Below are positions 8,830 to 16,831 of a stretch of 64,000 nt of DNA, in pieces. A program made the translations under genes and the position numbers. This DNA comes from Hwangdonia lutea (GTDB lineage: Bacteria; Bacteroidota; Bacteroidia; Flavobacteriales; Flavobacteriaceae), in the NCBI RefSeq assembly GCF_032814565.1, contig NZ_CP136521.1, forward strand, positions 964,501-1,028,500. Reading direction: 5' to 3'. Below the pieces are notes generated by a model that did no database searches, was not told the DNA's origin, and was given only the letters and a program-made list of their open reading frames with translations. Numbering within the stretch: position 1 is the first letter of the stretch; each line of letters starts with the position of its first letter.

Positions 8830-9426
8830 TCAGTTAAACACTTTACTCAAAAAAGTTTCAATACTTGCTTTATTGGCTCGTATAAGTTCCCATTTCGCTT
8901 GAGTCATATCGGTTTTATTTTTGTCTTGCGAAAGTTTAAATTTACCTTCCCAATGGGTAATATCAATCTCAAATCCTTTTATATAATTTATTAAACCGTG
9001 CATTCTTGGGTCATCCATTTTTAATTGGTATTTATGGTCTGGAGCCTCCAAAAAACTAGCCATGTCCACCAAACTTTGCTTTACTTTTTCTTCATCGGTT
9101 ACAGCAGTTACCGTTCCTTTTACATGCACTTTTATATAATTCCAAGTGGGTAGTTGCGCCGTTGAATAAACACTGGGTGAAATGTAACACTGCGGCCCCG
9201 AAAAAATTAGAGTTACTACATTATTGTTGTTGAGTAATTCCGCTTGCGGATTATATTTATCGATATGTCCAACAAGCTTTCCGTTATCATTGTAAATTAA
9301 GGGTAAATGACTTATAAAAGGCGCGTTATTTTTTACTGAAATAACCGTGGCTAACGGATAGGTTTTAATCACTTCAATCAGGTGATTAATATTATTTTCT
9401 TGATGATGTTTTGGTGGATAATTCAA
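8830..9426 (-). CDS. PaiB-family FMN-binding protein (putative negative transcriptional regulator)
   Basis: These 198 residues match the PaiB family: N-terminal MNYPPKHH, then YPLATVISVKNNAPFISHLPLIY in a split-barrel FMN-binding fold, then W-N-Y-I-K-V-H-V-K-G and a C-terminal GFEIDITHWEGKFKLSQ. In Bacillus, PaiB was named as a regulator of sporulation and protease genes, but members bind FMN or heme-type cofactors and may be enzymes; the regulatory label is historical. It lies between the sulfatase and a DinB-like gene on the same strand. Function here is not predictable beyond family. Confidence 0.85.
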   Translation of the reverse strand: MNYPPKHHQENNINHLIEVIKTYPLATVISVKNNAPFISHLPLIYNDNGKLVGHIDKYNPQAELLNNNNVVTLIFSGPQCYISPSVYSTAQLPTWNYIKVHVKGTVTAVTDEEKVKQSLVDMASFLEAPDHKYQLKMDDPRMHGLINYIKGFEIDITHWEGKFKLSQDKNKTDMTQAKWELIRANKASIETFLSKVFN

Positions 9427-9518
9427 ACTAATTAATAATTAAAAGTGAATAATTTTTAGGGTTCTAAATTTGAAACTGAAACGGAACAATTTTAATTTTC
9501 ACATTATATATCACGCCA

Positions 9519-9971
9519 TTACACTCCAAATTGAGTTAAATGATGATCTAAATGTTTGTATTGCATTTTACCCCATTGTTCAGTTGTAAAATCTCCAAAA
9601 AACGGATGTGTTGGCCAACTCGTTTTTTCTTTTAATTGTGAAAACTCATTAATATCTTGTATCAATTTTTCTTTTTGAATTGTAAATTCCTGGGCATCAG
9701 TTACTATAAATTCTCGAACGGTTCCCAAATTTTTCTGCCATGGCTTATCATTATACATGGCAGATTTAAAAAGTTTAAACAAGAGTTTTTTTGCAAAACC
9801 AATTTTGGTATTTAGCTCTAAAGTACCGTTGGCAACTTCAAGAGGTTTTTGGCAATGGGTAAGCATTTGAGCCACATTCATTTTGCCCCAATTGGGTTGC
9901 GATGTCTCATTTAAGTTTTGTATTCTGTTTAAAATGATTTGTTGCGTTTCAGTTTCAAATAAAGACTTCAT
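9519..9971 (-). CDS. DinB-like DUF1569 protein
   Basis: The start at 9971 (MKSLFETETQQ) gives 150 residues. The frame continues upstream to 10148, but that extension has no family character and overlaps the radC start. Visible signs of the DinB-like four-helix family are QPNWGKMNVAQMLTHCQKPLE near the N-terminus and the C-terminal HPFFGDFTTEQWGKMQYKHLDHHLTQFG, which supplies the His ligands expected for a metal site (the H of LTHC and the HLDHH cluster). Members often act as thiol-dependent transferases, but the substrate is unknown here. Confidence 0.8.
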   Translation of the reverse strand: MKSLFETETQQIILNRIQNLNETSQPNWGKMNVAQMLTHCQKPLEVANGTLELNTKIGFAKKLLFKLFKSAMYNDKPWQKNLGTVREFIVTDAQEFTIQKEKLIQDINEFSQLKEKTSWPTHPFFGDFTTEQWGKMQYKHLDHHLTQFGV

Positions 9972-10035
9972 ATTTCGGTATTTTAGTTTAAAAAAGCACT
10001 CAATGTAAAACCTTGAGTATCCGTTGAAATTGTCG

Positions 10036-10053
10036 TTCCCGTAAATACGGGAA
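10036..10053. repeat. Short dispersed hairpin (TTCCCGTA/TACGGGAA)
   Basis: An 8-bp perfect stem with a 2-nt centre sits inside GTCGTTCCCG...CGGGAATCT, in the divergent spacer before radC. Related GTCATTCCCG-type hairpins occur near 33745, 48690 and 63320. Confidence 0.55.
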
Positions 10054-10120
10054 TCTGAATAAAGTGTTTTACAAAAATACTTTATTTGCACTTGAAATTT
10101 ACAATAATTATATTTATCCA

Positions 10121-10819
10121 ATGTCTGAAAAACCATCTTCATTTTCAATAAAAAATTGGGCGCAAGACGATCAACCCCGCGAGAAATTACTTTATAAAGG
10201 CAAAACCGCCTTAAGCGATGCGGAATTAGTAGCTATTTTAATTGGCTCGGGCAATAGAGAAGAAAGTGCCGTAGCCTTATGCAAACGTATTTTAGCAAGT
10301 GTTGACAATAATTTAAGTGAACTGGGAAAACTATCGGTTGAACAATTAATGCAATTTAAAGGTATTGGAGAGGCGAAAGCCATTACCATTGCCGCTGCGA
10401 TGGAGTTGGGGCGACGTCGACGAGGTGAAGAGGCATTGCAGAAAAACAAAATCACATCCAGTACATCGGTTTTCGAACTTATGCAACCCATTATTGGGGA
10501 ACTCCAACACGAAGAATTTTGGATTATTTACTTGAATAATTCCAATAAAGTGATTCAAAAAAACCAATTGAGCAAAGGTGGCATTACGGGCACTTTGGTG
10601 GATGTGCGTTTGGTATTAAAAAACGCATTGCAAGTTGGTGCCACGGGTTTAATTTTGGCACACAACCATCCGTCAGGTACTTTAAAACCCAGTGAAGCCG
10701 ACAAACAAATTACCAATAAATTAAAAGTTGCCGCTGAAAGTTTGGATATAAAAGTGTTAGACCACCTAATTATAACAGAAAAAGCATACTTTAGTTTTGC
10801 AGATGAAAACACGCTTTAA
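10121..10819 (+). CDS. radC: RadC family JAB-domain protein
   Basis: From ATG 10121 (MSEKPSSFSIKNWAQDDQPR) the protein is 232 residues, the usual RadC length; an upstream in-frame ATG at 10064 lacks family similarity. An N-terminal helix-hairpin-helix segment (FKGIGEAKAITIAAAMELGRR) is followed by a JAB/MPN metalloprotease-like domain with the complete metal motif HNHPSGTLKPSEAD near the C-terminus. RadC was once linked to DNA repair, but its biochemical activity remains unclear in the family. It is transcribed divergently from the DinB-like gene. Confidence 0.93.
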   Translation: MSEKPSSFSIKNWAQDDQPREKLLYKGKTALSDAELVAILIGSGNREESAVALCKRILASVDNNLSELGKLSVEQLMQFKGIGEAKAITIAAAMELGRRRRGEEALQKNKITSSTSVFELMQPIIGELQHEEFWIIYLNNSNKVIQKNQLSKGGITGTLVDVRLVLKNALQVGATGLILAHNHPSGTLKPSEADKQITNKLKVAAESLDIKVLDHLIITEKAYFSFADENTL

Positions 10820-10910
10820 CCTGTAAAAAAATGCACGAATTCCAAATTCCAACCGTATACTAATTATATGGTTTTGGAATTTGATATTTAAAATATTCGA
10901 ATTTTAGAAA

Positions 10911-12215
10911 ATGATGTTATTAGTATATACCCATAAAATATCACCTAGATTAAAATATGTATTCAAACATATTTGCACTAGGGTATTGGGTATTGATGTG
11001 TCGTTTACCACAAAAATTGAGGCGTTTATTGCGCACGATAATTTAAAAATGTCGTACACTCGGCAACCATTGGCAAACGAGTTTTTTATAAAAAGTCATG
11101 ATATTTTATTTGAGCAAGGCCTATCGGACGTAGACATACACGTACACGATTGGGAGGACACCAAAGGCTTCTTTCAAAACGGCGATAAAAGCGCGATTCC
11201 GTTTGATATTTTTGCGGCATCATTTTATTTATTATCCCGTTACGAAGAGTATTTACCGCAAGTACGCGACGAGTTTGGACGTTTTTTGGCTACCGAAAGT
11301 ATCGCTTTTAAACACAACTTTTTACATCAGCCTGTTGTAGATATTTGGGCGTTAAAATTTAAAAAAGCTTTACAAAATCAATTCCCGGATTTTAATTTCC
11401 CCAAACGCAGCTATAGCATAAAACCTGTAATTGATGTACCAAGTCCGTATAACTATAGACTAAAGGGAATTATTAGAACCTTTGGTGGTGCCATTAGAGA
11501 TTTATTTCGCTTTAAATTGAGGAGTTTATACGACCGGTTTATGGTGCTTTTCGGATTAAAACACGACCCTTTTGACACATTTAAATACATAATAAACAAA
11601 CAAAAACAAAGCAAGTTTAAATTTATATTTTTCTTTTTAATAGGCTCTTACTCAACATACGACAAAGGTATTAATGCCAATAAAAAAAAGTTTATTTCGC
11701 TTATAAAACAAGTGGCCGATTATAGTCTTGTTGGATTAAAAGCATCATTCTTTGCCATTGATAACCTTAAGACTTTAAAAAAGGAGAAACTTCAGATGGA
11801 GACAATAATTAACACCAATTTAAAAGCTTCAAGGCAATCGCACTCTAAACTTAATTTACCCGAATCTTACAGAAATCTTATTGATTTGGAAATAGAAGAA
11901 GATTACACCATGGGCTATATCAATCATATTGGTTTTAGGGCAGGGTCTTGCACACCATTTTTATTTTACGACTTGGATTACGAAACCCAAACCCCATTAA
12001 AAATTCATGGTTATCACCTGATGGATTTTGCCTTGCTTAAACACAAATCGTTGTTGGACAAGAAAAAGGCATTACATCAAATTATTAACGAAGTAAAGCG
12101 GGTAAACGGCGAATTAGTTCCTGTTTTTCACAATTACACGTTTAGTGATTCCAACCGTTGGAAAGACTTTAAAACATTGTTTAATATTATTTTAGAATCG
12201 GTAAATGAAGATTAA
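10911..12215 (+). CDS. Polysaccharide-deacetylase-like protein with DUF7033-type N-terminus
   Basis: This 434-residue protein has an N-terminal region with the conserved IPFDIFAASFYLLSRYEEYLP stretch and a C-terminal NodB-like half (SLVGLKASFFAIDN, YTMGYINHIGFRAGSCTPF, PVFHNYTFSD). Bacteroidota proteins of this build are usually annotated as polysaccharide deacetylases. The canonical NodB metal triad (DD...HxxxH) is not obvious here, so activity is uncertain. No signal peptide is visible. It overlaps the next gene by 11 nt, so they share a transcript. A role in cell-envelope glycans is inference. Confidence 0.65.
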   Translation: MMLLVYTHKISPRLKYVFKHICTRVLGIDVSFTTKIEAFIAHDNLKMSYTRQPLANEFFIKSHDILFEQGLSDVDIHVHDWEDTKGFFQNGDKSAIPFDIFAASFYLLSRYEEYLPQVRDEFGRFLATESIAFKHNFLHQPVVDIWALKFKKALQNQFPDFNFPKRSYSIKPVIDVPSPYNYRLKGIIRTFGGAIRDLFRFKLRSLYDRFMVLFGLKHDPFDTFKYIINKQKQSKFKFIFFFLIGSYSTYDKGINANKKKFISLIKQVADYSLVGLKASFFAIDNLKTLKKEKLQMETIINTNLKASRQSHSKLNLPESYRNLIDLEIEEDYTMGYINHIGFRAGSCTPFLFYDLDYETQTPLKIHGYHLMDFALLKHKSLLDKKKALHQIINEVKRVNGELVPVFHNYTFSDSNRWKDFKTLFNIILESVNED

Positions 12216-12894
12216 AGGCATTACAGATATATTTTTTGATTTAGACCACACCCTTTGGGATTTTGATAAAAACTCAGCGCTTACATTCGATAAAATTTTT
12301 AAGCTGAATAACATTGATATTAATTTGAATGAATTTTTGGCGTATTACGAACCAATCAATTTAAATTACTGGAAGCTTTACAGAGAAGAAAAAATAGATA
12401 AAGCGTCATTGCGTTTTGGGCGGCTCAACGATGCTTTTTTAGCCGTGGACTTTACGGTTGAAAGTCGTGTAATCCATCAACTTTCAGAAGATTATATTAC
12501 GCATTTAAGCAGTTTTAACCATTTGTTTGAAAATACTTTTGAAATCCTGGATTATTTAAAACACAACTACACCCTTCACATTATAACCAACGGATTTAGC
12601 GAAGTACAGCAAGGAAAAATGAAAAATTCAAACATCATCCAATATTTTAAAACGGTGACAAACTCCGAATCGGTTGGTGTAAAAAAACCAAATCCTAAAA
12701 TTTTTAACCATGCTCTAAAAGTGGCGAATACACCCGTGAATCAAGCTTTAATGATAGGCGACAACTATGAAGCAGACGTATTAGGCGCCATAAATATTGG
12801 AATGGATGCCATTTTGTTCGACAGTAAAAACGAAGCAGTAAACGAAAATATTAAGCAAATAAACAATCTAATTCATTTAAAAAATTATTTGTAA
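12205..12894 (+). CDS. yjjG: YjjG-type HAD nucleotidase (noncanonical pyrimidine nucleotidase)
   Basis: The four HAD motifs are all present in 229 residues: DLDHTLWDF near the start with the nucleophile Asp, IITNG, the Lys of VKKPNPKIF, and the acidic MIGDNYEADVLGA. The WDF after the first motif and the overall length are typical of YjjG, which dephosphorylates pyrimidine 5'-nucleotides including damaged or noncanonical forms. The start overlaps the preceding gene by 11 nt. Substrate assignment is by family only. Confidence 0.87.
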   Translation: MKIKGITDIFFDLDHTLWDFDKNSALTFDKIFKLNNIDINLNEFLAYYEPINLNYWKLYREEKIDKASLRFGRLNDAFLAVDFTVESRVIHQLSEDYITHLSSFNHLFENTFEILDYLKHNYTLHIITNGFSEVQQGKMKNSNIIQYFKTVTNSESVGVKKPNPKIFNHALKVANTPVNQALMIGDNYEADVLGAINIGMDAILFDSKNEAVNENIKQINNLIHLKNYL

Positions 12895-13085
12895 AACGTA
12901 TCTTTACAATTGGGCTTTTAGTGTCGTAATGCACCATAAGCCTTTGTCACCCTAGACATGTTTCAGGGTCACATCATAAAAAAACACACTTTGAGATGCC
13001 GAATAAAGTTCAGCATAACGCTAAAACAGATGACTATTTAAAAACCTTCCAAACAAATTTGGGATTTAACTTTATTATAAAAAAA

Positions 13086-13949
13086 ATGAAAACTAAATTA
13101 TTTACAACATGTATAGCTTGTTTTATTATCGCAAGTGCATTTTCTCAAACCAATTTAAACGATTATAAATATGTAATTGTTCCTAAAAAGTACAGTTTCT
13201 TAAAACAAGAAAACCAATATCTTTTAAATTCATTAACTAAATTTTTATTCGAAAAATATGGTTTTAACACCTTATTGGAAGGCGAAAATTATCCAGACGA
13301 CTTTAAGCAAAATCGCTGTATGGGTTTAAATTCTGATGTTTTAAAGGAATCTGGCATGTTTAAAACCAAGTTAACTGTTGCCCTAAAAGATTGCAATGGT
13401 GTAGTGGTTTACACTTCGCAATTAGGCGAAAGTAGGTTGAAGGATTACGGCAAAGCCTACAACGAAGCGTTGCGAAATGCCTTTAAATCTTTTGAAGCGG
13501 TGAATTACAGTTATAAACCCAGCAATAAAAACGCTATGGTTGTTGCCAAAACAGATGTGGAAACCAACAATGAGGTGGCACAAGAAATTCAGAAATTGAA
13601 GGAAGAAATCCAATCTTTAAAAAAGGAAAAAGAAGACGTTGCAGCGGTTTCCGAAACAAAAATTGAAGCCGAAGAAATTATTGAAGTACCGCTAACAGAA
13701 GCCAAATCAACACCGAAAACGGTTATCGAAGGCACATCAAACATTTTGTACGCACAAGAAACCGCAAACGGCTTTCAGTTGGTCGACAGCTCACCAAAAG
13801 TGGTTTATAGAATAAATAAAACCAACCTCAAAGATGTTTTTGTAGTTGAAGGCATTGATGGAATTATTTACAAAAAAGATAACACTTGGTTTTTAGACCA
13901 TTATTACGGTGCAACTTTAACTCAGGAAGAATTAAATATTAAATTTTAA
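13086..13949 (+). CDS. Secreted protein of unknown function with coiled coil
   Basis: The start at 13086 (MKTKLFTTCIACFIIASAFS) gives a clean signal peptide ending SQ; the frame extends 30 codons upstream without support. The mature protein begins NLNDYKYVIVPKKYSFLKQ and has an alpha/beta domain with ALKDCNGVVVYTSQLGESRLKDYGKAYNEALRNAF. A charged coiled coil follows (about residues 165-185, QKLKEEIQSLKKEKED), then a C-terminal beta-rich segment. I do not recognise a named domain. The size and layout suggest a periplasmic protein. It is followed by a strong terminator. Confidence 0.75.
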   Translation: MKTKLFTTCIACFIIASAFSQTNLNDYKYVIVPKKYSFLKQENQYLLNSLTKFLFEKYGFNTLLEGENYPDDFKQNRCMGLNSDVLKESGMFKTKLTVALKDCNGVVVYTSQLGESRLKDYGKAYNEALRNAFKSFEAVNYSYKPSNKNAMVVAKTDVETNNEVAQEIQKLKEEIQSLKKEKEDVAAVSETKIEAEEIIEVPLTEAKSTPKTVIEGTSNILYAQETANGFQLVDSSPKVVYRINKTNLKDVFVVEGIDGIIYKKDNTWFLDHYYGATLTQEELNIKF

Positions 13950-13981
13950 TTTTTTTCTGTAGTTTCAAAAACATAAAGCAT

Positions 13982-14012
13982 AAAAAAAGCCTCGTAAAAC
14001 GAGGCTTTTTTT
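13982..14012. terminator. Bidirectional intrinsic terminator before queA
   Basis: AAAAAAAGCCTCG, loop TAAAA, CGAGGCTTTTTTT forms a perfect 13-bp stem with T tracts on both strands, between the secreted coiled-coil protein (+) and queA (-). Confidence 0.9.
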
Positions 14013-14027
14013 TATGATTTCACATTA

Positions 14028-15077
14028 TTAAATAATCAACATGGCATCGCCATAGCTGTAAAATTTGTACTTTTCTTTTATGGCTTCGTCATAAGCCTTT
14101 TTTATAAAATCGTGACCCGCAAACGCAGAAGCCATCATCAACAAGGTCGATTTTGGCGTATGGAAATTCGTAATCATACAGTTTGCGATACTAAAATCGT
14201 ATGGTGGAAAAATAAATTTATTGGTCCAACCTTCAAATTCATTAAGTTCCCCGTTTGATGACACCGCACTTTCTATGGCGCGCATCGCCGTAGTACCCAC
14301 TGCACAAATACGCTTTTTGTTTCTTAATGCGGTATTTACCGTGTTTACCGCCTTACTATCAATGCTTAATTCTTCGCTGTCCATTTTATGCTTAGAAAGA
14401 TCTTCAACTTCCACCGGATTAAAAGTTCCTAATCCAACGTGCAAGGTTACCTCGGCAAAATTAACGCCTTTAATTTCTAAACGCTTTAAAAGGTGTTTTG
14501 AAAAATGCAAGCCTGCAGTTGGTGCTGCCACGGCACCTTCGTTTTTTGCAAATATGGTTTGGTAGCGGTCTTCATCTTCTGGTTCAACCTCTCTTTTTAT
14601 GTACTTTGGCAATGGTGTTTCGCCTAGTTCGGTTAATTTTCTACGGAATTCGTTATACGATCCATCATATAAAAAACGTAAGGTACGCCCTCTTGAGGTG
14701 GTGTTATCAATAACCTCGGCAACCAAGGTTTCATCTTCGCCGAAATAAAGTTTATTACCAATTCTTATTTTTCTTGCAGGATCTACCAAAACATCCCAAA
14801 GACGTTGCTCTTCGTTTAATTCCCGTAACAAAAACACTTCTATTCTAGCACCCGTTTTTTCTTTGTTTCCGTATAATCTGGCAGGAAAAACTTTGGTGTT
14901 ATTAAGAATCATAACATCATTTTCATCAAAATAATCAATAAGATCCTTAAACATTTTGTGCTCAATGGTTTGCTCTTTTCTGTTCAATACCATTAAACGC
15001 GATTCGTCCCTATGTTCTGCTGGATATTCTGCTAATAATTCGTCTGGTAAGTTGAAACCAAAGTGTGATAATTTCAT
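14028..15077 (-). CDS. queA: tRNA preQ1(34) S-adenosylmethionine ribosyltransferase-isomerase
   Basis: QueA transfers and rearranges the ribose of SAM onto 7-aminomethyl-7-deazaguanine in the tRNA wobble position, making epoxyqueuosine. The 349-residue protein shows the family landmarks: [31 protein letters not shown] at the N-terminus, [39 protein letters not shown] and [18 protein letters not shown]. It is downstream of aroA on the same strand, with an 79-nt gap holding a promoter-like TATATTTG, so it may be transcribed both from aroA and alone. Confidence 0.97.
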   Translation of the reverse strand: MKLSHFGFNLPDELLAEYPAEHRDESRLMVLNRKEQTIEHKMFKDLIDYFDENDVMILNNTKVFPARLYGNKEKTGARIEVFLLRELNEEQRLWDVLVDPARKIRIGNKLYFGEDETLVAEVIDNTTSRGRTLRFLYDGSYNEFRRKLTELGETPLPKYIKREVEPEDEDRYQTIFAKNEGAVAAPTAGLHFSKHLLKRLEIKGVNFAEVTLHVGLGTFNPVEVEDLSKHKMDSEELSIDSKAVNTVNTALRNKKRICAVGTTAMRAIESAVSSNGELNEFEGWTNKFIFPPYDFSIANCMITNFHTPKSTLLMMASAFAGHDFIKKAYDEAIKEKYKFYSYGDAMLII

Positions 15078-15109
15078 GTATTCGTATTTAAGTGTTTTTA
15101 AGAAAGTTG

Positions 15110-15117
15110 CAAATATA
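15110..15117 (-). promoter_or_regulatory. Candidate -7 box of queA (TATATTTG)
   Basis: TATATTTG on the minus strand fits the TAnnTTTG box; a TTG lies about 21 nt further upstream, slightly too far. It is in the aroA-queA spacer, 32 nt before the queA ATG. Confidence 0.4.
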
Positions 15118-15156
15118 CAATCTGCGACTAGGGGTTGTCAAGTATTTAAGTGATTA

Positions 15157-16386
15157 TTATTCAGATATTTTGAATCCAATAGTTTTTAAATCATCCCAAA
15201 ATGTTGGATACGACTTTGAAACCACCATGGCATCCTCAATAATCATTGAAGTTTTTAAGGCCAAAGGCGCAAAAGCCATGGCCATTCTATGATCGTGGTA
15301 AGTTGCAATTGAAACCATCTCTTTAATTGTATTTGAAGGGTGCAAATACAGGGTATCGTTTGATATGTCTACGTTTCCGCCTAATTTTTCAATTTCGGTT
15401 TTTAAGGCTACCAGCCTATCGGTTTCTTTAATTTTAAGGGTGTGCAATCCTTTTAAATCGCAAGCAATACCTAATGCAAAACAAGTTACCGCAATAGTTT
15501 GCGCAATATCTGGAGCATTAACTAAATTGAATGTTTTTGGCGATGTATTGTGAGAAACTTTTTTTAAAGTCATGGTGTTTTTTAAGAATGTAGTTTCTAC
15601 ACCAAACTCATTATAAATTTTGACTAAAGCCGAATCGCCTTGCAACGAATTTTCTTTATATGACGATAAGGTAATTTCGGTTCCAATATCGCACAAAGCA
15701 ACTATACTAAAATAGTAGGATGCGGAAGACCAATCTGATTCTACCGTTAAGGTTTTAGCGATTGTCTTTTTGTTATTAGGTTTTACAATAATGGTATTGT
15801 TTATAAAAGATGATTCCACACCAATTTCATCCAATAATCTCAGGGTCATTTTAATATACGGAACAGACGTAATTTCACCCTCAAGTGTTAATTCCAAACC
15901 GTTTTCAAGTTTTGAAGCGATAAGCAATAAGGCCGAAATATACTGACTGCTCACATTCGCCTTAAGCGACACTTTATTCTTGGTTAATTTTTTTCCTTTA
16001 ATTTTTATTGGAGGGAATCCTTCGTTTTCAACATAATTAATATCGGCACCCAAAGCTTGCAGCGCTTCAACCAAAATTTTAATAGGGCGCTCTTTCATTC
16101 TTTTTGAGCCTGTAAGCGTAACTTCGCGCCCTACTTGTACCGCAAAAAAGGCCGTTAGAAATCGCATAGCGGTGCCCGCGTGATGAATATCCACAACATC
16201 GGATGTTGATGATAATGCCTTTGTCATGAGTTGGCTATCATCAGAATTTGAAATATTTTCCAAATGAATCTCAGGGTACAAGGCCTTTAGCAACAACAAC
16301 CTATTGGATTCGCTTTTGGAGCCTGTTATGGTAATTTCGGATTTACGATTTTTTAATTCAGATTTATGAAGGGTAATACTGCTCAT
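15157..16386 (-). CDS. aroA: 3-phosphoshikimate 1-carboxyvinyltransferase (EPSP synthase)
   Basis: The enzyme joins shikimate 3-phosphate with phosphoenolpyruvate in the common aromatic pathway. The 409-residue protein (slightly short of the usual 425) has ITGSKSESNRLLLLKAL at the N-terminus, the HHAGTAMRF equivalent (IHHAGTAMRFLTAFFA), a central SDWSSASYYFS, and the C-terminal KETDRLVALKTEIEKLG and DHRMAMAFAPLAL motifs. It works with the aromatic operon found about 9 kb away. A minus-strand promoter-like TAAATTTG with an adjacent dyad lies just upstream. Confidence 0.96.
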   Translation of the reverse strand: MSSITLHKSELKNRKSEITITGSKSESNRLLLLKALYPEIHLENISNSDDSQLMTKALSSTSDVVDIHHAGTAMRFLTAFFAVQVGREVTLTGSKRMKERPIKILVEALQALGADINYVENEGFPPIKIKGKKLTKNKVSLKANVSSQYISALLLIASKLENGLELTLEGEITSVPYIKMTLRLLDEIGVESSFINNTIIVKPNNKKTIAKTLTVESDWSSASYYFSIVALCDIGTEITLSSYKENSLQGDSALVKIYNEFGVETTFLKNTMTLKKVSHNTSPKTFNLVNAPDIAQTIAVTCFALGIACDLKGLHTLKIKETDRLVALKTEIEKLGGNVDISNDTLYLHPSNTIKEMVSIATYHDHRMAMAFAPLALKTSMIIEDAMVVSKSYPTFWDDLKTIGFKISE

Positions 16387-16414
16387 TGTAAATTATCTTG
16401 CTTCTTAAAGCTAG

Positions 16415-16435
16415 CAAATTTACTCGATAATCGAG
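16415..16435 (-). promoter_or_regulatory. Candidate aroA -7 box with adjacent dyad CTCGAT-A-ATCGAG
   Basis: Minus-strand TAAATTTG (16415-16422) matches the -7 consensus; a perfect 6-bp dyad (16423-16435) abuts it on the upstream side, where a repressor could block sigma contact. No -33 TTG was found at the ideal spacing. Confidence 0.35.
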
Positions 16436-16504
16436 AGTAATACTACGGAATTTCGTGTTTTTTTGTCCGCCTTGAAAAACTTGCATCATATCATTCTTAG
16501 AATG

Positions 16505-16831
16505 CTATTTCAGTTTTTCGTTATTATGGTGCCTATCGTGGTCGCGTTTTGCTTTTTTTTCCATTCTTTTATCAAATGCATGTTGTAAATCTACCCCTGT
16601 TTGGTTTGCTAAACACAACACCACAAACAACACATCGGCCAATTCTTCGCCCAAATCTTTGTCCTTATCGCTTTCCTTTTCACTTTGTTCGCCATAACGG
16701 CGTGCTATAATTCGGGCTACTTCGCCAACTTCCTCGGTAAGTTGTGCCATATTGGTAAGCTCGTTAAAATAGCGTACACCGTGTTGCTTAATCCAATCGT
16801 CAACTATTTTTTGTGCGTTTTTAATGTCCAT
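16505..16831 (-). CDS. MazG-like nucleotide pyrophosphohydrolase
   Basis: This short all-alpha NTP pyrophosphohydrolase (108 residues) carries the magnesium-binding acidic motif in TEEVGEVARIIARRYG and GEELADVLFVVLCLANQTGVDL. Small MazG-like proteins cleave noncanonical or excess NTPs to NMP and diphosphate. Its ATG overlaps the stop of the upstream DUF3857 gene (TAATG at 16829-16833), indicating coupled translation. The product ends in a basic tail (KKAKRDHDRHHNNEKLK). Confidence 0.88.
   Translation of the reverse strand: MDIKNAQKIVDDWIKQHGVRYFNELTNMAQLTEEVGEVARIIARRYGEQSEKESDKDKDLGEELADVLFVVLCLANQTGVDLQHAFDKRMEKKAKRDHDRHHNNEKLK

Noticed and set aside
9972-10148. Long N-terminal extension of the DinB-like protein (start at 10148)
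   Set aside because: The extra 59 residues are low-complexity, overlap the radC start and the hairpin at 10036, and the family start MKSLFETET fits 9971.
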